64,000 nt of DNA from the NCBI RefSeq assembly GCF_000204055.1, contig NW_006768780.1, positions 704,897-768,896 on the forward strand, given 5' to 3'. Position numbers and translations under genes: made by a program. The notes beneath the pieces are model-generated. The model was not told the DNA's origin, ran no database searches, and saw only the letters and a program-made list of their open reading frames with translations. Positions within the stretch are counted from its first letter, which is position 1; each line of letters begins with the position of its first letter. This DNA comes from Melampsora larici-populina 98AG31 (taxonomy: Eukaryota > Basidiomycota > Pucciniomycetes > Pucciniales > Melampsoraceae). Shown one piece after another: positions 21,668 to 33,439 of the stretch.

Positions 21668-23393
21668 CTAAGACAAGTGAATATCACTGTCACCTGACGA
21701 TTCTGAAGTTTCATAACCTTCCTCATCATTACTCCTTTCCAAACAAGAACTGCTGGCGCGAGGTGAGTTCACCGGAGCTGATTGAGGTTGCGGGTACATC
21801 ATTGAAGCCTTTTTGAAGGCTTCGTCAAAATTATCGCCCATTCCGATGAATCTCGTAATGGCTTCCCCAGGTAGTTGCTCCCTTTTTAGCTGCACATCTT
21901 CTTTTCGATTTTGTGACATCGCAGAGATGGCGTTTGCTATCTTTGAGTTCAGTTGCAGTTGCTGTTCGTCTTTCTTTCGTTCTTCTCTCGCAATCGCTGC
22001 CCGTTCAGTTTTGGAGGGAAGAAAATTGTTCATGAGAGTTTGAAGGCCAAGAGTATCCCGAGTTCCACTGCCGATCCTAGCTCCTAAAAAGGATTTGAAT
22101 GAATAAGTATTCATTAAGATAGATTCATTAACATAAATGACAAACTTACTTTTATTTTTGTTTTGGGACCCGCGAGGTTTCACCTCCTCTTCCTCCTTGA
22201 AAACCTCCTTCTCCTCTGAATCGGAGAGAACTACATCTTGAGGTGGAGTATTTTCGTGGCCAATGTTGTCCTCATTGTTGATATCCATTTGGCTGTTACT
22301 GAAATTCGAGTTGAAATCAAAACTGGGGTAAGATGTGTTTCCTAAAGTATCAAGAGTCGCTTCGGGTGTGATGTTTGAGCGTTGACGCATCGCGCTTTCT
22401 AACACACAATACCATGGGCAAATCGATATTGCTTTCTCTGCAAACATATGCAAGAAAATCAGCAGAAGTCATCATAAGGCATCAGATCAAACACACACCA
22501 AGCGCAGAAGCATTTGCAGATGCTTTGCGACTACATTTCTTCCTAGTGGAAGAAATTTTTCCGACCACCACATCCTCACCATCACTGTTCACATTAACTG
22601 TAATCAAATCCATCTGTTCAAGCTGATCCTTGTAAGCTGCATCTCCAAGAATACCTTGGCCAGTCGAGTTGAATTCCTTATAAGCATCTTTGAATTTCTC
22701 TTCAAGGTACTTGATCTGGTAATTGAATTCGATCAAAGATATTAATATGTATAGAAAAGCAAAAGATGGAAAGGTGAGGTGGCAGACAAGACTTACTTTC
22801 TTGTCAACCTCTCTCGGTGATCGCTCAGGGTGACCCTTTTGTTTTAGATGAGCAGCCAAAACAGCAGATACCGCTATCTTGCTTGGAGTTGCCGATCTCC
22901 ATCGATCGTAGTTGTCTTCCTCGGAACACCACAAAGCAACCAAGTCGAGGTCGGTGAATCCGTCGGCTCTTTCGACAAACCACGACACCTGAGCACCCTT
23001 TGACTTCTCTTCATCAACCTCAATGTTGGATTTCTTTGGTCTGCCTCGCCCTCGTTTGCCTTGGGCCGAAACGGTGCCCTCTTTGCTTTTTGATTTCATT
23101 GAAAGCACTATTTCTGGCTGAGATCCCAAAGGTGTGAGAGGTGGGGTTTGAGTTGGAACCGAGATAAACGCTGGTGATCCTGAGTTTGCCAAAGCTTGCC
23201 CCAAACGGATGAGGTCGATTTGCGAGAGAGAAGTGGTGGGTGAACCGTGACCAAGTGAAGCAATTGGGACCCCTGATACTGGAGTGAAAGTCGAAAGAGT
23301 TCCGGGAGTTGTATGTGGAGATTTGGTGATTGGAGTTGGGGGATGAGATGATGCGGTATCAGAAGGGGCTGTCTTGCGTTGTTTGCGTGGCAT
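21668..23393 (-). CDS. Harbinger-encoded AT-hook / Myb-SANT-like protein
   Basis: Four exons join in phase: 23393-22797, 22715-22499, 22437-22150 and 22083-21668, giving 505 residues. The N-terminal 110 residues are Ser/Thr/Pro-rich. An AT-hook-like GKRGRGRPKKS follows (near 23040-23070). A Trp-rich helical region (VSWFVERADGFTDLDLVALWCSEEDNYDRW begins here, described in part) resembles Myb/SANT DNA-binding domains. An acidic stretch lies in exon 3 (DSEEKEVFKEEEE) and a Lys/Glu-rich helix in exon 4. In PIF/Harbinger elements such a partner takes the transposase to the nucleus and to the element ends. It is convergent with the transposase and appears intact, so it could still act on other copies. 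Confidence 0.8.
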
Positions 23394-23470
23394 AGCTGCA
23401 GAGGTGTATGGTGGCAGTGAGGGGGGCTAGACTGTTTTTTTTTAATTCACGTACCCAGTCCACCCAGTCC

Positions 23471-23527
23471 AAAAATCAACCGGGTGTACCGGGATTTTTA
23501 CAAACCGGGTTAGGTTTGAGAACCGCT
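23471..23527 (-). repeat. Right terminal inverted repeat of the Harbinger element
   Basis: 57 bp, reverse complement of 12332-12388. Confidence 0.92.
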
Positions 23528-23539
23528 AATGTTGGGCCG

Positions 23540-24185
23540 CTGTGTTGCATTGCGCACAACAGGAGGTTGCTGAGCAAAGCAATGGTTTGGATTTGGCTCC
23601 ATAGGACACAACACAACAGGCAACTTTTTCACCCGTTGTGTTGTGTTGCTGACAGCGGCCGTTGCGCGGCAAAACGCAACGTGGCAACGGGCAAGATGAG
23701 ATTGCAGATTGAGAACGTCTGACTCTCATCAATCTGCGCGTTCATCCGTGGAGCAACACTCAAAACACAATGAGCTAAGCACTGTCTCCAAGTCACACGT
23801 TGGACACGGATTAACAGGATCTTTGACTGGAAATACACCAAAACTTAGCCCAAGCTCTATAAGTGAAGCACCAAGCTCCATTCCAGAACTTTCAGATTGC
23901 AATTCAAAACCAAGTCTTGTTTGGATGTATTGGTTGGCAGATCCTGGCTTACGTACAAAGCTGGAGTCTGCTGGGAGAGAACCAAAACCCCGTGGCGCCG
24001 CTGCACACCCGTTGTGTTGCTTGAAAACCCATCGCCAAAGCAACGCAACCCCCCAAAACTCAGACCAAAATTGGGCAACACAGTGTGTAGTGGTAAAACC
24101 TGCTGCCCAATGTTGTGTTGCCGGGCAAGCCCCTGTGGTGTGTTACCAGTGTGTTGCTCGTTTTTGGCAACAAAGTGGCTCAAAG
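23540..24185. repeat. Region rich in GTTGTGTTGC / GCAACACAAC words
   Basis: Variants of the decamer GTTGTGTTGC and its complement occur in both orientations at least eight times, clustered at the two ends (23541-23690 and 23998-24180) around a central part without them. No convincing gene was found; open frames here are short. It may be an older inverted-repeat element into which the Harbinger element inserted. Confidence 0.4.
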
Positions 24186-26982
24186 TTGATTTGAATAATA
24201 AGAGGATCAAAGTATGATTGGGAACTGCATGTCAGTTGTTTGTATTTCTAATTAATGTAACCAGCAACAATTAACCCAAAATCCCTGGGTGAAATTCTTT
24301 ATTTAAAGGTCACCTAAGTGCAGTCTTCAATTGTTTATGTGAAGCAAAGCTTCCACTCCCCAGCATTTCAACCACTCAAACTGGTGGACAGTAATCCCCA
24401 CATATTTAGTAGAAGTATGTGAACCTTCCACACCCTTTTGATTGACTCTACTAGCCCAACAGAAGATACTTGTCCCAAATTTACCTATACAACACTCACA
24501 GTATCTTGAAATACAAGGCTTGAGGAATAAAATGGCTAAATACAGGTCATCCTCATACAATCTTGTGCTTGATGTTTCCACAAATTATGGCCTTGTTTGA
24601 TTGTGGCTTACTTTTGTACACTAGAGTAAAAGTGTACCACATGAAATGACCAAATTCTACAGTAAAGGTTCACACTCACAAGTTGATTGGAGTACAAAAT
24701 TATACAATAGTTTTTGAACATCATTGTTTGGCAACTCAAAACCAAAGCCAAGTCACAGCACTCGTGAGCACTGTTGTTGTTTTTTACTCCAGAAATTTGT
24801 GATGTCATTATCAATTCTTCATCAGTTGATTCATCATCTTGTTTACTTGCTCAATCTGAATATCAAATTCCTTTGAAAGTCATTAGATCATTAAAATGTT
24901 CATGTAGATACATTTTATTTCCACTTCACCATTCTTGGATTGAGCTCAATCAAAAAGACATTCCTTCTCAACATTCAAGTTTCACTTCCAATTGCTTGTT
25001 GAGTTAAAAAGAGTGATGATATGGGCCCAGTGATGAAATTGATGACTCAATGATATCATTGAGGCAATGGTATCAATAACTTGATGAATTGCTGGAATAA
25101 TGATATTAACAAAGTGATGATATGATGATATCAAGAAGTAATGATTTTTGATGGTTGACCAGGCGGGGCGATTGATGAAGTAACAAGATCAATGAGGCAA
25201 TGATGTTGGTAGTAGGATTTCATCAACTATAATTACAAAGTTGTTGTATTTGGATGAGAAAAGTGAGAAGGGAAAAGGTATGTACATATGTATCAATCAA
25301 TGAGGTATGAGAACTTGGAAGAGGTCAAAAATTAGACAAGTATGTACCCTTCTAAGTTCTTACATACAGCATTACCTCCAATTACTTTGAAATAGTTGGC
25401 AAAAAGGAGTTTGTACAGATGCCTGGAGATTGTGAGATTATCAATCAAACAATGTGGTACAATAATCTGTAAATTTGGGCTACCAAAGACACAGATTCAA
25501 TTTGTGATTATTTTACTGTGATGGCCCAGTTTCCACAGTAAAATGATTGCAACCAAACAGGGTGTAAGAGACAGGTACATATTCACTACAATGTACTAAG
25601 TGGCAAGATCTGAAGATACCAATTTACAGATCTAGAGAATAATATGTTGAAATTGATTTGAAATATATGTTGAAGTTCTTCCTTCAGAATATTCAGCAAT
25701 CTCACAGATTCTCAAATGTCAAGATAGGCCACAAATCACCAATCCTGGGGAATGGTAGCCACCTGAACAGCACTGATGAAGCTCACCAACAAAATGATAT
25801 CTTGAAATTACCATCATGTGACACTGTCAGAATAGCGTCAGACACATGGCAAAAACAAAAATGTGCACAGACATGGACCATGATGCCAGATGGCACATGT
25901 CTGGGAACCCCAGCATTTTTGGTGGCTTCAGATATGTGCAACCAGCAGCTTTTTCCCCAGGCCTGAGGGGTGTTTCCATACTATGTAACTTACATGCAGA
26001 TATATGGGACACTATGCCAGTACATTATTGGAAGTATAATTGATAGCCCTGGGTAAAGCAAACTTCTGCTGCCTGCCAAGCCATCTGAATCTACTGAATT
26101 CAGGTTATCCTTCCACTGTAAGGGCAGGGGTGGTAAGTTACCTTGTTGACATGCTACCTCAAAATTCCCTGGGGCCCTGTATTTTTCTTCCCACCCCTGC
26201 TGGTTTGATACCCCACGTGGCTCAAGAAGTCCCAGATCAGTCCTATGCTTCTCAAGGCTGTCCCACACCTACTTCTACTAAATGCAGGCCTCTTGGGGCT
26301 GAAAGAACCCTCTGACCCCCTTCCCCTGAGGATATTTTGGCTGGATTCAGCTTGGTGTAGAACTTTCAGAGTTCTTTTTATGGCCATTTGAACATTCCTA
26401 TGAGGTTTGCTCTTCTCTGAATTGAGCCATTGCCACTGTAATTTAGATACATCTATCTAATTTAACAGGAGGAAGAACTTTTTCTCCAAAACTTTCAAGA
26501 AGAGGTTTCAACCTAAATTATCTTGACCCATGAAACCAAAAACCAGCTACACTGAAATCAAGTATCATGTTTATAATGGTGACAAGCAAGGCCAGTTGAT
26601 TGGTATATTAGGCGCTTCTGAAGGAAACTAAATTTGTATGTGTCAGATTGACCCGCAAAGGTCTTGATAAAGACATCTATCAGCACCAAGAACCCCTGAT
26701 AGATAATACAAAAGCCCTGGTGATGATAGATGATGACCACAATCTCATGAACCTATTAAAGTTCAGGAATTCCAACATTTAATCCCCACAATCTGGGCCC
26801 AGAATGGCTTAGATGTCAGGCAAAGCATCTTGGCTCTATGATGGATCAGATATACATCCAAAGTGTCCTCTCAAGATTTTGGTGGGGCACAATAGTGTAA
26901 GGACTTGAAGCCCATCACTGAAAAAAAGGTGTGACAAATGGCTGTAAAAGCAGCAGTAGTAGTCCTATAAACAATAAGGGTA
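24186..26982. other. AT-rich intergenic stretch, no gene recognised
   Basis: Only short open frames with no family resemblance. Around 25013-25210 there is a degenerate TGATGAT-rich stretch. Similar words (CCTTGTTTGATTG near 24592 and CAACCAAACAGGG near 25550) face each other and might be ends of an old element, without a target duplicate. Confidence 0.45.
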
Positions 26983-27197
26983 CTCAAAGCAAGTATGTGG
27001 TGCTACATATGTGGTGCCACATCCTTTCAAATTTGTTTTTGACAGGCAAAATGACCTACTGATATTTTCAATCACACAATTTGCCAAATATAATTCAACA
27101 TGTCCTTTTCTTTAACTTGATATGGTACTTTCCGTGTAAAAAATGAAATATGAAAAGTATGTGGCACCACGTATGTAGGCCACATACTTACTTTGAC
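26983..27197. mobile_element. Short TA-flanked inverted-repeat element (MITE)
   Basis: About 50 bp at each end are imperfect inverted copies (CTCAAAGCAAGTATGTGG against GTCAAAGTAAGTATGTGG) and TA flanks both sides (26981-26982 and 27198-27199). 215 bp, non-coding, Tc1/mariner or Stowaway-like by size and target. Confidence 0.6.
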
Positions 27198-27305
27198 TAG
27201 CCTTAATATAGTATCTCAGTATAGTGATAAATTCTACTTAGCACATTGTATGATCTTTTTGTCTCTCACATTCATGTTACAACATCATTACATAACATTT
27301 ATGTA

Positions 27306-28672
27306 CAGCTGATTCTGAAATAACCCATATCCTTGATCAATAGGCCATACTCTACCCTAACCCATAGTTTTTTCATCCATATTTTTATGGGCACAGAAAA
27401 TGGGCCAAAAACCCATGACCCATAGCTTTGTTCAAACAATCAGAGACAAAAAATCCATAGTTTCTCACCAAAAAAATCAAAGACTGCACCATAGAGTCTT
27501 TAGCTGTCTTTAGTCAGGATGAGCCCCGTCTCCGGCAGAGGCAGGGATCTCCAATGCACTGGACCACCAGAAGGGTAGTTGGGCATAAGCTGTAAAGTCC
27601 CCGTCCCCAAGCCGGCTCTGTCGGGTCAGACGCCGGGCTGGGTTAGGAAGATCCCCAAATTTTTTTGGAGAACCAAGCCACCATAGATAGATAGATCTAT
27701 AGGACATATGAACAATGATTGATTAATCCATGGGTTTGGTGTGGCAACCGGGTGATACAAACAACAGACCAAAAACATGATTGTGATGGGCACATTACTT
27801 CACCCAATAATCCAAGCAATGGGGTCCTTTTATGAGCTGGATTTAGGCACACTCCTAGTGAGTGTATACATATATACACTCATGAAGGTGGTACTTAATG
27901 ATCAAATACTGGTAACCGCAAATATCTGAGTAGCAGTTTTTTTTATTCCCGGAAAGGCTCAGCTCAATTGTGAACTTGCGGGGACTTGGCAGAAAAACAG
28001 CATCTTGGTGGGACACTGATTTTGCAAGGTTGAGGGCCAGGCTGAGGGTCTGATTATAGATCCCTGCCAGGGCGGGTGCGGTTCGTCCGGGAGCCGGGCT
28101 GGGCTTCAGCATTTTGCTCGGGGGGTCAGTTTGGGTGGTCTCCAAGCCTGAAAGGCCGGGGCTCATCCTGAGTCTTTAGACACATATGAAAAGCTCTTTG
28201 AAGCTCTCCAACTCTTACAGTTCCACACTCATATCAGAATCTCAACTCAAATGTGACAGCAATGCTGGGCCCCATGGTCCAGATCACTCTGAGGACCAGG
28301 TATCTCCTCCATCATATTCCGATTTACTTAAGTCAGCCATTGTTTTTACCAACTACCTCAGACACAAAGAATCTGATGAAGCCAAAGCCCATGGGGGGCT
28401 CTTTGGCAAGCTCTGTGTGTATTTAGTGCAGCCCACCACAAAACCCTAATTTATCCCAACCTTCTGAATCACCTTTTGTCATAACTCTCTCATTCTTCTA
28501 GAATGATATAGCAATGCAAGAGCTACTGTCTTGCATTCCACAAAAGATCTTTGCAACAACCCTTGAATTAGTTGGCATGGGTTATTGCAGAGGTTTCTGG
28601 TAGCCCATACTCTAAGAGAACCCATAGTTTTTGGATTCCATAAAATGGTATGGGTTATCTCAGAGTCAACTG
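27306..28672. mobile_element. Mariner/pogo-like non-autonomous element with nested hAT-like element
   Basis: Ends CAGCTGATTCTGA and TCAGAGTCAACTG continue as inverted repeats of about 24 bp (through ATAACCCATA) with few mismatches, flanked by TA (27304-27305 and 28673-28674). Without the nested element it would be about 0.7 kb. No transposase frame remains. Confidence 0.65.
27514..28171. mobile_element. hAT-like non-autonomous element (658 bp)
   Basis: Perfect 15-bp inverted ends (TCAGGATGAGCCCCG) are flanked by an exact 8-bp direct repeat GTCTTTAG at 27506-27513 and 28172-28179. An 8-bp target duplication is the mark of hAT elements. It is GC-richer than its surroundings and has no transposase. 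It sits inside the mariner-like element. Confidence 0.8.
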
Positions 28673-28679
28673 TATATAG

Positions 28680-29908
28680 ATGTTCTCTGAATTGAGTGCG
28701 GGTTCACTTGGCAAATTGGTGTATGTCTTAAGTTGGGTTTGTCCACTTCGTTATAAACCATACAAAACTTGATAGCGCCCATCAAACGAGGTCCAGCACT
28801 GTCCGAATCGTGGTTCCAGCGATCGATCAACTTCTTTCAAGACCGAGGGGATTTGTGGAGAATGTAACTCCGCAGTCAGATAAGTCATATAAATTTAATG
28901 ACCAACGCAGAGATACATGGCTCACGTTCATCTTGCTACGCTGGCAGTATTTTGTGAGACTTGTAATGAAGATATTATTAGACTTGAACAGTCCACCTCA
29001 TATCGGAACCGCTCAAACGATCAGAAAATGGATCAAACTCGGTGGACATTATCTGAATATCGACCAATTGCGCTGGCAGCGCAAGCCATATAAACTCGGA
29101 CTTATCGTGGTCTGCCAATGGGATTGTGGGGTTTTGGCTGCCAAGGTTCAGTGCAGTGCCAGCTATGTCTTGATGCTGTAAAGTTTCAAAAAGATTATCT
29201 CCAGCGGAGGCCGATTGATGACCACGATATCCTATCCTGGGTCTTGTTCTGAAGTCTAATTCCATTCATGTTTTGCATTACACTGCTTCTAATTCATGTG
29301 TTGTGTGTATATTTGCGTAGGAGATTTAAACCACTATACTGCCACCGAGATCTTCTTTTACCCAGGTATACCGCACTCGCTTCATAAATGCCCATGTAAA
29401 GGGTGACTACTTCGCAAGCCCAAGTGTAAAGTGTGTATTGGAGTCCGACCGATGAATGGCCGCCGTGTGGGCCGCAAGAAAACCGAAGTCCTCACACGTG
29501 CCGATAAATAAAAGGGTTTGGGTACAATATCAAGATAATCGGCACCGCAGAGCAACAGTGAGATGGAAAAGCTCCACACAATTATGATATGGCGAGCAAG
29601 CTTTTGGGGTCCGCCTGTGGATGAACTGTCGCAGTGGCTGTGCTTCCAGTCAGTTTCTCAAACAAGCCGATAAAGAGAAGGGTTTGAAGACAGTCTCGAG
29701 GCAGATGATGAAAAGATATATAAGGAGCGACCTTCCTGTCTTTCTTCATTTCATTTGTCTTATCCTTGCACATTTGTTTGTCATTTGTCTGATATCGCTG
29801 TGTATACCAGCTTACCGTTACAAACTAAATCATCATCTCTTGAGTTTATTTTTCTGACTATAATCAAAGCGTGCTAAAACTCTCACACTGAACAGTGAAC
29901 GCCATAAG
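28680..29908. other. Intergenic stretch, no convincing gene
   Basis: A 123-codon frame at 28810-29181 shows no family likeness or splice structure and was not accepted. The end of this stretch is the promoter region of the secreted-protein gene; a TATATAAGG word at 29718 is a possible core promoter. Confidence 0.4.
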
Positions 29909-31803
29909 ATGTTTCAAAATTTATTCCACTACGTCCTCATTGCCACTACGTTGAGTACCCTGAAAGTATCTGGAGTCGATGGTGAGTTTTGTCATGAGAT
30001 GCACATCTCTTCAATCAAGCTGACTCGTCATATCTTTTGAAGGGGCCTTGGCGAGAAGGAATATTGCTTTGAATGGGTCAGTCCACTAAACATATAACCT
30101 CGATTTTTCTTGCTGAAAATTGATGATTATTATTGTTTGCTTTCAAAATAAATAGAAAGATCAGTGACATAGGACAACGAATCTTTGAGAAAAGCGGGAT
30201 GAGTGAGATAAGTGAGGAGGAAAAATTGAACATTGCTAACGAAGGCTGGAATAGATTTCAAGCTACGCTCTCCGATTATGATTGGGATCGTTCAAAAGTC
30301 GAAAAAGGCCAAGGATCGGATCATAAAAAGTTAAAAAAAGCTGCACTGAAAAGGAAGAAGGGGTACATAACTTTCGAAGATGGCGAGAACGATGACCATT
30401 TGCACAATATCATGGCGTGTTTATACGATAACCGAATTCCTGAGATGATCGTCATACACGGTGGAAATGGAGAATTACGACATGCAACTTATAAATGGTT
30501 TTGGGATGCCGCACACAAACTTACTGGATGCGATGTTCCAGAACTCTTATTAGGTGAAAAAGGAACCGAGGAGCCATCTGTATTTGATTCAGTCGAAGGT
30601 ATGGGTGGGCTGGAGGAGACCTATAGGCAACAGCTAGTCGCAAACCCCATGGGTGCCGAAAAACGCAAAGCCATAGCGCAACAGACTTATAAAAAGGTTG
30701 CCAACCACATCTCCAAACTTGATCGGGTCCTTATCGGCTTGAAGACGGCGCCAACGGACTTGATGAATGTGATTAATCTGATGAATAAAGTTGATCCAGA
30801 GAAAGCCAAAGAGAAGATGTTTGTTGTCTGGTCTTGCCCAGGTGCCTTTTCACTGAATCATAAGGAGTTCCCACTATTGGCCAGATTCAATTTCTATCGC
30901 AACTCTCAGGCATCTGACAACCTGCTCAAAAGTGGCGTCAACATGGTTTTGACTGGAAATGATTTGTATGCTACCCGCGTAAGAGGATTCGTGGATGCTG
31001 AGTTTGCTGAGAAGATGTCGACTATAGATCCCAAATGGATTGGTATTGAAGGATTTGAAGGCTTGAAGGATCTCTCGGACAAAGCCCCGGAAGGGTCGAT
31101 TTTTGGTCTCTACCGTACAGTTCAGGAAACGTTCCAGGCCAGAAAAGTGGTTTACGGTGAAAGGTATTTGACCTATGTGATCAAACCTGTCAGGGATTGG
31201 TTGGAAAAGCTTAGGCTAAATCCTCAAGAGATAGAGACGGAAAAGATTGAAAGGCCAGGTCCCGACTTGAAAAAATCTGATCTCATGTCTGGCGAAGAGA
31301 TTGAAGACAAGTTGCAACGATACGAGCAAGAATTTGGTGGCAAGTTGAAGTCCATCCTACAAGATAAAAATGGTCACCAAAAATTCACACAAGAGATAGA
31401 AGAGATGAAAAAAGCAATGGATGATCTGGATCACCGTGAAGGACATCTTGTTAGACGATGGAAGCCATTTGCGGACAACAAACATTACCTTGAAGGATGT
31501 ACAGCTGACCCGCACCTAGAATTTATTCTCAATCCTAACATGCGAAAATCTTCAGTCAAAGAGGTCATTCCTGTGGAAGTGCGGCGTGAAAATCCTGATC
31601 GACCTGGCTTGTTGACTATCAAAGTCAAAAAAGGTAGTAATTGCTGGGTTGCATCGGATCTCGATTCAACAGATTTCCGCAACATGTATCAAGGAATGAT
31701 CAATTTGTTTGCTGAGCACAAGGACGGAAAACTCGAGCTTCCTTCGATTGAAATTTATAAAGGTGCACAGTCCAGAAAACAAGGAGAACCTTTCAGCGTG
31801 TAA
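29909..31803 (+). CDS. Secreted nucleoside-hydrolase-like protein (candidate effector)
   Basis: Three exons join in phase: 29909-29981, 30043-30076 and 30156-31803, giving 584 residues. The start MFQNLFHYVLIATTLST is a good signal peptide, with probable cleavage near residue 23. The mature protein resembles the inosine/uridine-preferring nucleoside hydrolase fold: an acidic calcium-site-like FEDGENDD (near 30380), IVIHGGNGELRHATYK as the following strand-loop, VLIGLKTAPTDL (near 30730), and RFNFYRNSQASDNLLKSG (near 30885) resembling the asparagine-containing substrate loop. The classical DxDxGxDD motif is only partly kept, so catalysis is uncertain. The C-terminal 250 residues are Lys/Glu-rich and not recognised. 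Alternatively it is a non-catalytic secreted member. Secretion in a plant-pathogen-like genome makes it an effector candidate (inference). Confidence 0.7.
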
Positions 31804-33439
31804 AGGAGAAGCGTCATGAAAAGGGAATCCATTGGTTCTGATTCAGGGTCTCAGCCGTAGTAAATGCTGCATACTGGATACAAGTTTGTTATTCTTTTGT
31901 GAGGTCACTTTTTGCTCTCAAGTGTCTTATGCATGTAGCAGGATCTAGATCAATTCAAGTGATGTAACTGAAGTTTTGAAATTGTCGGTAACTATTGCAC
32001 ATTGCACCTCTGTCATACAAAATGCTGTTACACAGTTCTTGTCTTGTGACTTGGAATTTGATTCCTTTTTCATTAGTTGTTCATGTGGTTTGTTTGAAAT
32101 ACTACCCGAATCAAAGATTGTCCCAATCGAAAAAATCGTGATTTGATGCAACAAAATGATTTTAGATTGCAAAGTTGTTGAGAAACTAAGACCAGCAGGC
32201 TGCACTGCAGCATCGTTGATAAGAGGAGTTTTATCACGATATGTACTCAACTTTATCTGTTGAGGAAAATGTGGTATTTACTTCCCAGGGTTCCCTACAT
32301 TGCTGTACCTTTTGCAAATGCTTGCCACAGTGAAGTATGTCACTTCTAGACTGGACCTCAAAAGTGTATTGACTTCATACATTTGAAGTTTTCTCCCTCA
32401 TTTTCGCCTGTAACTCATGAAATCCTCTAGCCCTGGGGTGCCTAGCAAACCAACTACATTCGAATTCCAACATCTTGCCCATTGGGATGGTGCGTAATTT
32501 CAGTCTCAGATGTACTTCCCGATGACCCCCATACGAAGGCTGGCTACTTTATGAGGTGGAGCTTCCTATGTGTGTAATCCACAGTCACCTATGCAGCTTC
32601 ATTCGAACGTCAAGACCACTGTCAAATTGAACCATTTATTTGCCATCTACTGTTGGTTGAAAAAGTGTGACGAGACAATTCTCCCGTCATCTGCTGGAGT
32701 ATTGCAGTTAAACTCATCCAAAATCCTCTTATATTTACTGTAGCTTCAATCTCATGCAGTTTCCTCACTTCCGGATATGCGTCATCTTGTGATAACACGG
32801 GTCTTTCCCAAGTTTTTGCCCAACGCAACCATTATATCGGCACCAGGTGTGTTGGTTCTATTAGGTTCTTAAGCTCTGATAAGATTTAATAGGGAACAGA
32901 GAATTCAAATTTTAAGCAGACCCATAAAGATTGCCACATGCAAGCATCCTGGGGGGCTTCGGCTGTGTCGAAGTCCTCTTTGTACATTGAGGGCTGAGAG
33001 CAACTTTCAAGGTGGTCTCTGTAGGTGGCACCTTTTAGGGATTACTCGAGAGACCCAATGTATCAGAAGAAATGATTTTTGGATAGCGTTAGAATTGCTA
33101 TGGAGTAAATTGCACAAGCTTGACATTTTCTATCTCCAACAACGATCGCATCGGTTGGCTCACCCGCTTGAAGAGGATGAGTAGGTGACAGATTTTTGGT
33201 TGTCCCGTCCAAGTCCACCGCTTGACGTTTTTGGATGCGTCATGAGTGCGTTGGTGGATTCAGGAGTTTCAACCTTTCTTATGAGGAGATGGATCCTTGC
33301 TTGTGCAGTCTGTTACGTTGACAACGTTATGTAGTGTCATATGTATGTAGCCGGGCTCGGGAAGAGTAGGGTTACCGAGTCATTTAGAATCCAGTTGAAG
33401 TGGAATTTGACGAAATGATAGATTGCTCACAAAGTTAAG
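31804..33439. other. Intergenic stretch between the secreted-protein gene and the SRP receptor gene
   Basis: No coding region with family likeness or repeat structure was found; open frames are below 105 codons. It holds the 3' flank of one gene and the promoter of the next, both transcribed rightwards. Confidence 0.45.

Larger units (their letters stand above)
12332..23527. mobile_element. PIF/Harbinger DNA transposon with a nested gypsy element
   Basis: Perfect 57-bp terminal inverted repeats begin AGCGGTTCTCAAACC at 12332 and end at 23527, each flanked by AAT (12329-12331 and 23528-23530), a 3-bp target duplication typical of this superfamily. It carries the two usual convergent genes: a DDE transposase (+) and a second protein with an AT-hook and a Myb/SANT-like region (-). 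Without the gypsy insertion (7014 bp plus its 5-bp duplicate) the element would be about 4.2 kb. The identical termini suggest recent activity. Confidence 0.9.

Noticed and set aside
24592..25563. A 970-bp inverted-repeat element with CCTTGTTTG/CAAACAGGG ends
   Set aside because: Only about 13 bp of imperfect terminal match and no target duplicate.
28810..29181. A 123-residue protein
   Set aside because: No family likeness, no splice context and no start context; looks like a chance frame.
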